64,000 nucleotides of DNA from Hyphococcus sp. GTDB lineage: Bacteria; Pseudomonadota; Alphaproteobacteria; Caulobacterales; Parvularculaceae. The stretch covers positions 35,322 through 99,321 of the forward strand of contig JABDJK010000074.1 in the NCBI GenBank assembly GCA_013002535.1, given 5' to 3'. Below, piece by piece: positions 1 to 9,676 of the stretch (positions within the stretch are counted from its first letter, which is position 1; each line of letters starts with the position of its first letter). The translations under genes were made by a program, and so were the position numbers. The notes under the pieces were generated by a model, which saw only the letters and a program-made list of their open reading frames with translations, was not told where the DNA came from and did not search any database.

Positions 1-525
1 GAGTTCTCAACCGCGGTGGCGCGATATCTCTTCAAACTCATGGCCTACAAGGACGAATATGAAGTGGCCCGGCTTTATGCCGATCCGGCGTTTCGCAAAA
101 AAATTAGCGACCAATTCACCGGAGACTACAATCTGAAATTCAACATGGCGCCGCCGATTTTCAATCGCGAGGAAGACGCGGAAGGGCGCCCGAAAAAATC
201 CGAATTCGGCCCGTGGATGGAAAAAGCATTTTTCGTTCTCGCCAAAATGAAATTCCTGCGCGGTTCACCGTTCGACGTTTTCGGCTATACCGATGAACGT
301 AGAATGGAACGGCGCCTTATTGACGAATACCGACGGCGCATCGAGAAGTTCGCGGACCGCCTGACGGAAGACAATTTGTCTGCTGCCATTGAGGTCGCAT
401 CCCTGCCCGATGAAATTCGCGGCTATGGCCCGGTTAAGGAAGCGTCTGTCGAAGCGGCGGAAACGAAATTGAAATTGTTGATGAAAAATTTCGAGGGCGC
501 AAATAAGAAATCGAAGGTTGCTTAG
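1..525 (+). CDS. C-terminal end of an indolepyruvate ferredoxin oxidoreductase-like protein (partial, starts upstream of window)
   Basis: Frame is open from base 1 (EFSTAVARYLFKLMAYKDEYEVARLYADPAF...); sequence resembles the C-terminal region of fused indolepyruvate ferredoxin oxidoreductases; stop at 525. Confidence 0.75.
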   Translation, partial: EFSTAVARYLFKLMAYKDEYEVARLYADPAFRKKISDQFTGDYNLKFNMAPPIFNREEDAEGRPKKSEFGPWMEKAFFVLAKMKFLRGSPFDVFGYTDERRMERRLIDEYRRRIEKFADRLTEDNLSAAIEVASLPDEIRGYGPVKEASVEAAETKLKLLMKNFEGANKKSKVA

Positions 526-541
526 TTTGATTTTGGGGCGG

Positions 542-568
542 CGCCTCAATCTGAGGCGTCTTTTTTGG
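542..568 (+). terminator. Rho-independent terminator after the first CDS
   Basis: CGCCTCA-ATC-TGAGGCG hairpin followed by TCTTTTTT. Confidence 0.8.
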
Positions 569-674
569 CTACTGAAAAATGGCGGAAAAGCCTCGAATAA
601 TGGAAACGGGGATCAGGCCTGCGTATATCCTTCTGGGCTCGCGCGTCACGATGAGGATCGTAATAACGTGATAA

Positions 675-698
675 AGTTGCTCTACCAATTGAGCAACT
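675..698 (-). other. tRNA D-arm-like hairpin (no complete tRNA around it)
   Basis: Minus strand AGTTGCTC-AATTGGTA-GAGCAACT: perfect 8 bp inverted repeat containing the canonical GCTCAATTGGTAGAGC D-arm; no matching anticodon or T arm found. Confidence 0.4.
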
Positions 699-754
699 CT
701 AAGTACCTATGATGCGTAATATCCTCGCATCAATGTTCATTACCGGAGATACCC

Positions 755-1447
755 ATGTTCAGCCGCGACGACATTCAATACGAAGCGATCCCCCTTCCCC
801 ATCGGGCGAACATGACCGATGGGGAAATGCTCAAAGCGGCAAAAAGTTTTTTTGAGCGCATGAAAAAACGCCATTCCGTGCGCGATTTTTCTGACCAGCC
901 CGTGCCGCGCGAAGTCATAGAGGAATGCGTGCGCACAGCGGGACGCGCACCGAGCGGCGCAAACCATCAGCCCTGGCATTTTGCAGCAATCTCCGACCCC
1001 GAGATGAAACATGAAATTCGCCTAGCCGCCGAGGCTGAAGAAAAAGAGTTCTACGCCGGCGGCGCCAGCGACGAGTGGTTAAAAGCGCTGGAACCCATCG
1101 GCACAGACGAACAAAAACCGCATCTAGATATCGCGCCATGGCTTATTGTTGTGTTTTCCCAGCGCTGGGGCGAATTCGATAACGGCGTCAGATTTAAAAA
1201 TTACTACGTGCCGGAAAGCGTCGGCATTGCCACAGGGTTTTTAATAGCAGCGCTGCATCACGCCGGACTCGTGACGCTGACTCACACGCCGAACCCAATG
1301 CGATTTTTGAACGGCCTCATCGGTCGTCCGGAATCTGAAAAACCGATCATGATTATTGCCGTCGGTCACCCGGCGGCTGACGCCACCATCCCGCAAGTCT
1401 CGACAATCAAAAAGCCGCTCGATCAGATTTTGTCGGTAAAGGAATAA
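755..1447 (+). CDS. Nitroreductase family protein
   Basis: RHSVRDFSDQPVPREVIEECVRTAGRAPSGANHQPWHF is a typical nitroreductase N-terminal FMN-binding pattern. Confidence 0.9.
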   Translation: MFSRDDIQYEAIPLPHRANMTDGEMLKAAKSFFERMKKRHSVRDFSDQPVPREVIEECVRTAGRAPSGANHQPWHFAAISDPEMKHEIRLAAEAEEKEFYAGGASDEWLKALEPIGTDEQKPHLDIAPWLIVVFSQRWGEFDNGVRFKNYYVPESVGIATGFLIAALHHAGLVTLTHTPNPMRFLNGLIGRPESEKPIMIIAVGHPAADATIPQVSTIKKPLDQILSVKE

Positions 1448-1457
1448 AACATATTGA

Positions 1458-1567
1458 TCGTCATTCCGGGCGCGTCGCAGCATTTTATATGATGCCGCGC
1501 CCGCGCGCGAAGGCGCGCAGATTATTTTTAGATCGCATTCGCGATCGAGCCGAAATCCAGGGACTAA
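1458..1567. repeat. Intergenic double-hairpin repeat element, copy 1
   Basis: GCGCGCGAAGGCGCGC (1503-1518) and GATCGCATTCGCGATC (1531-1546) hairpins separated by 12 nt; related copy at 27879-27960. Confidence 0.7.
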
Positions 1568-1666
1568 TAATTCCACCGCCCCAAAATTTACATTGAACAC
1601 CATGGATGCCGGATCTGCATTGCATTTCTATCGTGCTGCAAAGCGTCCGGCATGTCGCCAGTTTAG

Positions 1667-2788
1667 TTACAACAACAACTCTGCCAATCTCGCCCGCTGC
1701 CACGCAGCGTCGCCAAATTGCGAGGCATGCCAAATCGCGCGGCGGCGATGAAGCTGCGCGTCGCAATCGTAAGTAAAACCAAACCCGCCGTGAAACTGAA
1801 TCGAGCGATCGGCTGCAAATGAATACGCCTTCACCGCTTGTTCCTTCGCCATGCGCACCGCGATTTCGCCGGCGCCCTGTTCGTTAAAACAATAAGCGGC
1901 GGAATAAAGATGCGAGCGCGCCTGTTCGTAACCGACAAAAGCGTCAACGGTCGGATGTTTCAACGCCTGATAGGAACCGATCAGCTTGCCGAATTGCTTG
2001 CGCGTTTTCAGATATTCAATTGTGTAGTCGATCACCGCCTGGCAACCGCCGATCATTTCCGCGGACGCCAGGAGGTTTGCAGTCAGGTCAATGTGTTTGA
2101 GCGCAGCGCCCGTTTTGCCGCGATCCATGATTGTGTCGCTGGAAATAGTAACGCCGTCGAGGCTTAACTCGTAGGATCGCTTGGTTTCATCGATAATCTT
2201 TTCGCGGCGCAAGGCGCCGTCCGGCAATTGATCGCGCTCAATGATAGCGAGCGCCGGTGCGCCATCAATCAAAACCGAAACGATAATCCAATTGGCCGCC
2301 GCAGCATCTTGTACGAAAAGTTTTTTGCCAGAAAGCTTGTATCGGTCACCGTAGCTGGTTGCCGTCGCAGCGATATTTTCCAGCGTCCAGTCATTGTTCG
2401 TTTCCGCGAGCGCCAGCGTTGTGACGGCGCCCTCAGCGAGTTTCGGCAGGATCGTGTTTTTTTGCTCTTCCGAACCGCCAGCGATGATCGCCTGCGCCGC
2501 TAGCGTTGTTACGTAGAACGGGCTCGCCACGAAATTCCGTCCCAACTGTTCCATTACTGGCGCAACTTCCGTGAGGCCAAGTCCAACGCCGCCAAATTCT
2601 TCCGGAATGGCGATGCCCAGCCAGCCCAACTCCACGATCTCGCGCCACAGCGCTTCGTCGTACCCGGCGCCATCATCAAGTAACTTACGCGCTTTTTCCG
2701 TCGATCCCTTTTTACGGCAAAAAATTGTTGCGACTTCGAGCAAGTCCGCTTGCTCCTCTGTCAGTCCGATGCGGCCCAGGTTTTCCAT
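1667..2788 (-). CDS. Acyl-CoA dehydrogenase family protein (373 aa)
   Basis: LGWLGIAIPEEFGGVGLGLTEVAPVMEQLGR, KTRKQFGKLIGSYQALKH, QFHGGFGFTYDCDAQLHRRRA motifs. Confidence 0.92.
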   Translation of the reverse strand: MENLGRIGLTEEQADLLEVATIFCRKKGSTEKARKLLDDGAGYDEALWREIVELGWLGIAIPEEFGGVGLGLTEVAPVMEQLGRNFVASPFYVTTLAAQAIIAGGSEEQKNTILPKLAEGAVTTLALAETNNDWTLENIAATATSYGDRYKLSGKKLFVQDAAAANWIIVSVLIDGAPALAIIERDQLPDGALRREKIIDETKRSYELSLDGVTISSDTIMDRGKTGAALKHIDLTANLLASAEMIGGCQAVIDYTIEYLKTRKQFGKLIGSYQALKHPTVDAFVGYEQARSHLYSAAYCFNEQGAGEIAVRMAKEQAVKAYSFAADRSIQFHGGFGFTYDCDAQLHRRRAIWHASQFGDAAWQRARLAELLL

Positions 2789-2797
2789 AGTGCTTAA

Positions 2798-4003
2798 TTA
2801 CTTCGGCAGTCCGAGGACGTGCTCGGCAATAATATTGTGTTGAATTTCCGAGGTGCCGCCGCCGATGGTTGCGGAAAAGGCATTGAGATACCCCCGCGCC
2901 CATAACCCATCATCGACGGCGTTTTCGTCGCCTACGAAATAGGCGCCGGCGGGGCCGGTCAGGGTGATCGCAAATTCATTAAGCCGCCGCGCCAATTCCG
3001 TGAATTGCAATTTGCTGGAAAGCGGCAACGCCATGGGCCGTTCCTGGTTTAAAGCGGTTACAGATTTTCGCTGGTTGTTAAGCTGCAAACTTTGCGCCTC
3101 AATAATAAACTCAACCAACCGATCGCGGATGACCGGATCGTCCAACGCCGGAGCGCCGCCGCGCACCGCGCGTTTCGCGAGATCGAGAATTTGAAACGCG
3201 TTGAATTCTTTCATCACATACCCGCCGGCCTGGCCGACGCGGGCGCCGCGTTCATACTCCAGCGTGCGCATGGCGATGAGCCAGCCTTGTCCCTCCTCGC
3301 CCATGAGGCAGGACGCCGGAATGCGCGCATCGGTAAAAAATGTCTGCGTGAAACCGTATTCGCCTGTCAGTTTTCTAATTGGTTGCGTTTCGACGCCTGA
3401 GACCGTCATCGGCGCCAGAAAAAACGAGAGCCCCGCATATTTGTTGGGCGCGTCCGGGTTGGTGCGGGCCAAAAGTATCATATATTTCGCGTAGTTTCCC
3501 TGCGTCGTCCAGATTTTCGAACCGTTGAGGACATATTCATCGCCGTCACGGACAGCTTTCAGCTGCGCATTGCCGAGGTCCGATCCATTTTCCGGTTCGG
3601 AAAACCCCTGGCACCAGATATCCTCCGCTGACAAAATATTCTTGATATATCTCTGCTTGTCTTCTTCTTTGCCAGTGTCGAGCAGCAAAGGCCCCGTCCA
3701 GTTGAGCCCGATGGCGTTCAGCATAATCGGGCAATCGTGTTTGCGCATGGCTTTTGTTGCGGCGTCCTGAAACGCTTGTGGCTTGCCGCCGCCGCCATAC
3801 TGTGTTGGCCACGCGGCGCCTAGATAACCGGCCTCATAGACCTTGCGCTGCCAGTCGCGCAGGAATTCAAACAGCGCGTCAGTCCCGACTTCCATAAAAG
3901 TCAACGGCAACATGAAACCGGGATCGGCGGGCTTGTTATCTGCAAACCAGGCGTCGGCGTCCGCAGCGAATTCTTTCAGTTCTTTTTCGTTGATGTCGGC
4001 CAT
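2798..4003 (-). CDS. Acyl-CoA dehydrogenase family protein (second, distinct subunit)
   Basis: GYLGAAWPTQYGGGG, CQGFSEPENGSDLGN, IGGGTSEIQHNIIAEHVLGLPK motifs; likely start MADINEKEL at 4003, overlapping the SDR stop by 1 nt. Confidence 0.92.
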   Translation of the reverse strand: MADINEKELKEFAADADAWFADNKPADPGFMLPLTFMEVGTDALFEFLRDWQRKVYEAGYLGAAWPTQYGGGGKPQAFQDAATKAMRKHDCPIMLNAIGLNWTGPLLLDTGKEEDKQRYIKNILSAEDIWCQGFSEPENGSDLGNAQLKAVRDGDEYVLNGSKIWTTQGNYAKYMILLARTNPDAPNKYAGLSFFLAPMTVSGVETQPIRKLTGEYGFTQTFFTDARIPASCLMGEEGQGWLIAMRTLEYERGARVGQAGGYVMKEFNAFQILDLAKRAVRGGAPALDDPVIRDRLVEFIIEAQSLQLNNQRKSVTALNQERPMALPLSSKLQFTELARRLNEFAITLTGPAGAYFVGDENAVDDGLWARGYLNAFSATIGGGTSEIQHNIIAEHVLGLPK

Positions 4004-4908
4004 TACTTCCCTTGCGCCTTCGCCATGAAGTTTGACATCGGGCCGGACGAATTCTCGTAATAGTTGACGTCGCTCTTGTCGGAGATCTTCGCCCAATGGG
4101 CGGCGATCTTTTCCGGCGTTTGTTTATCCGGCGGCAAGAACACGCCGGACGTCTCAACAATATGCGCCGCCGCATAACCTCCCCCAGCGCAGGATATGAT
4201 CTGCCGCGAGGGTGCATCATCCGAAACGAGGAATATCGCGGCGGCAGTGATCGCTTCCGGCGTCCACATTTTCAATATTTCTTCCGGGATGCCGAGGTCC
4301 TCGGTCATGCGCGTACGCGCCGATGGCGAGACCAGATTAATGCGGATATTGTATTTGGCGCCTTCTAAATGAAGCGCGTTCATAAGACCAATCATACCAG
4401 CTTTGGCGGCGCCGTAATTCGCCTGCCCGAAGATGCCGTGGAGACCTGACGGCGATGACGTAAACATGACGCGGCCATAGCTCTGATCCCGCATAATCGG
4501 CCAAACGGCGTGGGTGCAGATCGCCGAACCGACAAGGTGTACTTCCAGAACTGCGCGGAAGTCCTTGATCTCCATCTTATGAAAAGTCTTGTCACGCAGG
4601 ATCCCGGTATTGTTGATGAGGATATCAACGCGGCCCCACTTTTCCATGGCGGCGTCCACCATGGCTTGCACCTGCGCGTCATCGGCGACATTAGCGCCGT
4701 CGGCTATCGCCTCACCGCCCGACGCATTGATGTGATTGACGACTTCTTCGGCCGCGGAGATTGACCCGCCGGTGCCGTCCCGCGCGCCGCCTAAATCATT
4801 GACGACAACTTTTGCGCCGCGTTTGGCAAGCTCCAGCGCATGCGAGCGCCCAAGGCCGTTGCCGGCGCCAGTGACAATGGCGACGCGGTCTTTGAATTCA
4901 ATCGTCAT
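4003..4908 (-). CDS. SDR family oxidoreductase (MFE-2/17beta-HSD4-like hydroxyacyl-CoA dehydrogenase type)
   Basis: VAIVTGAGNGLGRSHALELAKRGAKVVVNDLGG cofactor motif with the VVNDLGG signature of MFE-2-type SDRs; NYGAAKAG active-site region. Confidence 0.9.
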   Translation of the reverse strand: MTIEFKDRVAIVTGAGNGLGRSHALELAKRGAKVVVNDLGGARDGTGGSISAAEEVVNHINASGGEAIADGANVADDAQVQAMVDAAMEKWGRVDILINNTGILRDKTFHKMEIKDFRAVLEVHLVGSAICTHAVWPIMRDQSYGRVMFTSSPSGLHGIFGQANYGAAKAGMIGLMNALHLEGAKYNIRINLVSPSARTRMTEDLGIPEEILKMWTPEAITAAAIFLVSDDAPSRQIISCAGGGYAAAHIVETSGVFLPPDKQTPEKIAAHWAKISDKSDVNYYENSSGPMSNFMAKAQGK

Positions 4909-6105
4909 TTACGCAACCTCAAACAAACCGGCTGCGCCCTGGCCGCCGCCGACGCACATGGTGCAGACGACATATTTCGCGTTCCGGCGTTTGCCTTCGA
5001 TCAACGCGTGGCCGACCATGCGTGCGCCAGACATGCCGTAAGGATGGCCTATGGAGATCGCGCCGCCATTGACGTTCAGTAAGTCATTTGGAATGCCGAG
5101 CTTGTCGCGGCAGTAAAGCACTTGCACTGCGAACGCCTCGTTCAATTCCCATAAGCCGATGTCAGCCATACGAAGACCGTTCTTTTCGAGTAGCCTCGGC
5201 ACAGCGAAGACAGGACCGATCCCCATCTCATCCGGATTGGTGCCGGCGACCGCCATGCCGCGATAAATACCGAGGGGCGTTACCCCGCGTTTTTCCGCCT
5301 CGCGCCGTTCCATGACGACCGCTGCAGAGGCGCCGTCTGACAATTGCGATGCGTTGCCGGCAGTGATGAACTTGCCTTCCTTGACGACCGCGCCGCCCTT
5401 CCAAACCGGCTGCAATCCGGAGAGGCCCTCAAGCGTAGTGCCCGGACGATTGCCCTCGTCTTTTTCCAGTTTGGTTTCAACATCGGAGACATTGCCTGTG
5501 TCTTTGTCTTTGAACTTCATGACCGACGCCATCGGAACAATCTCGTCGTCGAATTTTCCCGCTTCCTGCGCGGCGTGTGTGCGTTGTTGTGATTGCAGCG
5601 CGTATTCGTCCTGAACTTCGCGAGAAATGCTGTATCTTTCGGCGACAACCTCCGCCGTCTCGATCATCTGCATATATGTCGCGGGAATATTTTGCATGAG
5701 CCACGGGTCGGGGCGCACAAACATGTCATTCGTCTGGTTCATGGAGATCGATTCAACACCGCCGCCGACCGCGACGGTCATGTTATCGCTGATCACTTGC
5801 TTCGCCGCCGTCGCAATCGCCATCATGCCGGATGCGCATTGCCGGTCGACGGACATGCCGGGCACGGTGTCGGGCACGCCGGCGCGCAACAGCGCCTGTC
5901 GCGCGACATTCTGAAACGCCGTTCCTTGCTGTAAGGCTGCACCCATGACGACGTCCTCGACTTCGCCGGCGTCAACGCCAGCGCGCTCAATTGCACTTTT
6001 GATGGCGTGGCCGCCGAGCGCCTGCGCCGTCGTGTCGTTAAAGGCGCCGCGATAGGCTTTGCCGATGGGCGTCCTGGCGGTCGATACGATTACGGCTTCT
6101 CTCAT
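4909..6105 (-). CDS. Acetyl-CoA C-acyltransferase (thiolase)
   Basis: [15 protein letters not shown] active-site Cys region, [38 protein letters not shown]. Confidence 0.95.
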   Translation of the reverse strand: MREAVIVSTARTPIGKAYRGAFNDTTAQALGGHAIKSAIERAGVDAGEVEDVVMGAALQQGTAFQNVARQALLRAGVPDTVPGMSVDRQCASGMMAIATAAKQVISDNMTVAVGGGVESISMNQTNDMFVRPDPWLMQNIPATYMQMIETAEVVAERYSISREVQDEYALQSQQRTHAAQEAGKFDDEIVPMASVMKFKDKDTGNVSDVETKLEKDEGNRPGTTLEGLSGLQPVWKGGAVVKEGKFITAGNASQLSDGASAAVVMERREAEKRGVTPLGIYRGMAVAGTNPDEMGIGPVFAVPRLLEKNGLRMADIGLWELNEAFAVQVLYCRDKLGIPNDLLNVNGGAISIGHPYGMSGARMVGHALIEGKRRNAKYVVCTMCVGGGQGAAGLFEVA

Positions 6106-6215
6106 GGCGACAGTCCTTTCGATTTCAATCGGTTCGGCATCCTTTTAGACTAGTAACGGGCGACGCCGCAAAATAGAAAAGCAGTCGAAAGGGTATTCAG
6201 CGAGATGACGCATCA

Positions 6216-7799
6216 ATGACAGCGACCCAGGAACCATGGTGGAAAGGCGCGGTCATTTATCAGATTTATCCGCGCAGTTTTATGGATTCCACTGGCAACG
6301 GCGTCGGCGACCTCCCCGGCATTACGGGAAAACTCGATTATGTCGCCAGCCTCGGTATCGACGCGATCTGGCTATCGCCATTTTTTACGTCCCCCATGCG
6401 CGACTTTGGATATGACGTTTCAAATTATTGTGACGTTGATCGGGTGTTTGGGACATTGGCGAATTTTGATGCGCTCGTCGCGAAAGCTCACGCGCTCGGT
6501 CTTAAAGTCATCATCGATCAGGTCTATTCCCACACATCAGATGAACATGAATGGTTTGGGGCCAGCCGCGCGGATGCAACCAACGACAAAGCGGATTGGT
6601 ATGTCTGGGCCGATGCCAAACCGGACGGGTCGCCGCCCAACAATTGGCAATCGGTGTTCAGCGGCCCTGCATGGGAATGGGACGCGCGCCGGGGACAATA
6701 TTATTTACATAATTTCTTGCCGTCGCAGCCTGATTTGAATTTGCACAACCCCGCGGTGCAAGACGCGTTGGTGAACGTTGCAAAATTTTGGTTAGAACGA
6801 GGCGTTGACGGGTTTCGCCTCGATGCGATCAACTTCGCCATGCATGACGTGCAATTGCGGGACAATCCGCCAGCACAGAACAAAAACGCCAAACGCCCGT
6901 TTGATTTTCAGGAGCATAAATACAATCAGTCCCACGCCGATATTCCGAAGTTTCTGGAGCGAATATCGAAAACGGCATCGGCTTACGGCGACATTTTTAC
7001 TGTCGCCGAAGTGGTTGGCGCTGACCCTGTGGACGAGATGAAATCGTTCACCAGCAAGGGGCGGTTATCGTCTGCCTACAATTTTGACTTTTTATATGCG
7101 CCGGAAATAGACGCTGAATTGGTCAGACGGGCGCTGGCGCCGTGGGGCTCAAACGATGATGCGGGTTGGCCGGCATGGGCGTTTTCCAATCACGATGCGC
7201 CGCGCCATGTTTCGCGCTGGCGCGCGGACGGCTCGCCGCGCGCCGCGAAACTCTATGCTATGTTGCTTCTCGCCCTGCGCGGTAATGCGTTCGTGTTTCA
7301 GGGCGAAGAACTTGGACTGCCGCAAGCAGATATTCCCTTTGAATTGCTGCAGGACCCGGAAGCCATTGCAAATTGGCCCGAGATTCTTGGCCGCGACGGC
7401 GCCCGCACGCCAATGTCGTGGCGAGGCAATGGACCGAATGCGGGCTTTTCAAGCGGCGATCCATGGCTTCCGATTGATGCGAACCACCTCCCGCTTGCAG
7501 TCGACGGTCAGGAATGCGATCCATCATCGACGTTACATTTCATCCGGGAATTGATCGCGTTCCGAAAATCCTGCCCTGCTCTCCAAACTGGCGACATGGA
7601 ATTGGTCGACACCAGCGATGACAGTCTCGCGTTTTATCGCGGCGACAAAGACGCGCTTTGCGTTTTCAATCTCGGTTCAGAAATATCGAAATGGGCGCCG
7701 GACGCTGGCGAATTCAAGATCGCCATCAGCATTGGCGTCGCCGGCAGCGCGCTCCCGAATTCGTTAGAGCCAATGTCAGGCTACATCGCTATACGGTAG
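6216..7799 (+). CDS. GH13 alpha-glucosidase / alpha-amylase family protein
   Basis: WWKGAVIYQIYPRSFMDSTGNGVGDLPGI, GVDGFRLDAINF, FSNHDAPR motifs. Confidence 0.95.
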   Translation: MTATQEPWWKGAVIYQIYPRSFMDSTGNGVGDLPGITGKLDYVASLGIDAIWLSPFFTSPMRDFGYDVSNYCDVDRVFGTLANFDALVAKAHALGLKVIIDQVYSHTSDEHEWFGASRADATNDKADWYVWADAKPDGSPPNNWQSVFSGPAWEWDARRGQYYLHNFLPSQPDLNLHNPAVQDALVNVAKFWLERGVDGFRLDAINFAMHDVQLRDNPPAQNKNAKRPFDFQEHKYNQSHADIPKFLERISKTASAYGDIFTVAEVVGADPVDEMKSFTSKGRLSSAYNFDFLYAPEIDAELVRRALAPWGSNDDAGWPAWAFSNHDAPRHVSRWRADGSPRAAKLYAMLLLALRGNAFVFQGEELGLPQADIPFELLQDPEAIANWPEILGRDGARTPMSWRGNGPNAGFSSGDPWLPIDANHLPLAVDGQECDPSSTLHFIRELIAFRKSCPALQTGDMELVDTSDDSLAFYRGDKDALCVFNLGSEISKWAPDAGEFKIAISIGVAGSALPNSLEPMSGYIAIR

Positions 7800-7867
7800 C
7801 GCTCAGATGACGCGATACTGCGATTAAGGCTGGAAAGTCTTATCGGCTTGAAATAAGTCTGCTTTCT

Positions 7868-9676
7868 GTGACCGACGCAAAAAACAAAGTTGTAAAAATA
7901 GGCGGCGCAAGCGGCTATTGGGGCGAGAGCGCCATGGCGACGCCGCAACTCCTCGCCGCGGGCGGCCTTGACTACATCGTCTATGATTATCTCGCCGAGA
8001 TCACCATGTCGGTCATGGCGCGGGCGAAAGCGAAGGATCCGAACGCCGGATTTGCAACCGACTTTATTACAGCAGTTTTGCAACCGAACTTGTCTGCGAT
8101 TGCCGACGGCGGCGTCAAAATTATTTCCAATGCCGGCGGTATCAATCCTGAGGCTTGCGCCAACGCTACACGCAACGCCGTCGCCGCTGCGGGTCTAGAT
8201 CTAAAAGTCGCGATTATCACAGGTGATGATTTGATGGCGCGCAAGGACGAAGTGGCGAGCGAAGCGCCCAAAGAAATGTTCACCGGCAGCGAATTTCCTG
8301 CGGCGGAAAAAATTGCATCCATCAACGCTTATATCGGCGCCTTTCCCATCGCTGAAGCATTGGCGCAGGGCGCCGACATTGTCATCACCGGACGCTGTGT
8401 CGATTCCGCAGTGACGCTTGGCGCACTCATTCATGAATTTGGATGGCGTACAGACGATTGGGACTTGCTGGCGTCCGGCTCTCTCGCCGGGCACATTTTG
8501 GAATGCGGGCCGCAAGCGACCGGCGGCAACTTTACAGACTGGGAAGATGCTGCCGACATTACCAATATCGGTTATCCGATCGCCGAAATACGCGCGGACG
8601 GATCATTTTTGATTACCAAGCCAGAGGGAACCGGCGGGGTCGTCAATATCGGGACGGTCGCCGAACAAATGCTCTACGAAATTGGCGACCCGCAAGCCTA
8701 TATTTTGCCGGACGTCATCTGCGATTTTTCAGGCATTGAAATCGCAGCGGCTGGTAAAAATCGCGTTGGCGTTTCTCCGGCGAAGGGACGCCCTGCGCCC
8801 GATACGTACAAAACCAGCCTCACCTGGCAGGACGGGTTTCGCAGCGGTCTGACGCTGTCGTTCTACGGGTTCGACGCTGGAAAAAAGGCAAAAAAAGCCG
8901 CCGACGCAATTTTCGACCGCGCACGAAACACGTTTCGCAAATTTAACGCCGGTGACTTCACTGAGACAAGCGTCGAGATATTGGGCGCCGAAAGTCAGTA
9001 TGGTGATTATGGCGAAGCCGACGGCGCTCGCGAGACGGTGCTAAAACTCGCGGCCAAGCACCCCGACATGATGGGCGCTGGAATTTTGTTAAAAGAAGCG
9101 GCGGGCATGGGGCTCGCTGCGCCGCCGGGTCTTTCGAATTTTGCTGGCGGCCGACCAAAACCCTCGCCAGTCGTGCGCTTGTTTTCCTATCTGACGCCGA
9201 AGGACAAAATTGATATCTCCATCGACGTAGAAGGAACGAAAATCGGCTTCAAGGACACCGCCGGCGCGGCATTCGATGCCGGCGACATTGAGCGGCCCGC
9301 CCCGCCGTTGGCTGGCGGCGACGCAAAAGTTGATGTGCCGCTGATCAAGCTGGCCTGGGGGCGTTCGGGCGATAAGGGCGATAAAGCCAATGTCGGGATC
9401 ATCGCACGCAGGCCCGAATTTTTGCCGTATATCTGGGCGGCGCTGGATGAGATTACAGTCGCCAAACGCTTCGCACATTTTATTGAGGGCGGCGCAGAAC
9501 AAGTTGAACGATTTTACTTGCCGGGGCCGAACGCCATCAATTTTCTGATTGACCGCGTTCTCGGCGGCGGGGGCGTTGCGTCCATCCGCAATGACCCGCA
9601 AGGCAAAGGATACGCGCAAATTCTTCTAGCGTGCCCCATTCCTGTTTCATCCGAAATTGCAAAGGCGGTTTCATGA
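7868..9676 (+). CDS. atuA: Acyclic terpene utilization AtuA family protein (DUF1446)
   Basis: KIGGASGYWGESAMATPQLLAAGGLDYIVYDYLAEITMSVMARAKAKDPNAGFATDF; ITGRCVDSAVTLGALIHEFGW; GTG start. Confidence 0.88.
   Translation: MTDAKNKVVKIGGASGYWGESAMATPQLLAAGGLDYIVYDYLAEITMSVMARAKAKDPNAGFATDFITAVLQPNLSAIADGGVKIISNAGGINPEACANATRNAVAAAGLDLKVAIITGDDLMARKDEVASEAPKEMFTGSEFPAAEKIASINAYIGAFPIAEALAQGADIVITGRCVDSAVTLGALIHEFGWRTDDWDLLASGSLAGHILECGPQATGGNFTDWEDAADITNIGYPIAEIRADGSFLITKPEGTGGVVNIGTVAEQMLYEIGDPQAYILPDVICDFSGIEIAAAGKNRVGVSPAKGRPAPDTYKTSLTWQDGFRSGLTLSFYGFDAGKKAKKAADAIFDRARNTFRKFNAGDFTETSVEILGAESQYGDYGEADGARETVLKLAAKHPDMMGAGILLKEAAGMGLAAPPGLSNFAGGRPKPSPVVRLFSYLTPKDKIDISIDVEGTKIGFKDTAGAAFDAGDIERPAPPLAGGDAKVDVPLIKLAWGRSGDKGDKANVGIIARRPEFLPYIWAALDEITVAKRFAHFIEGGAEQVERFYLPGPNAINFLIDRVLGGGGVASIRNDPQGKGYAQILLACPIPVSSEIAKAVS

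Noticed and set aside
518-712. 64-aa ORF over the terminator and tRNA-like hairpin
   Set aside because: Spans a strong terminator and lacks any protein-like pattern
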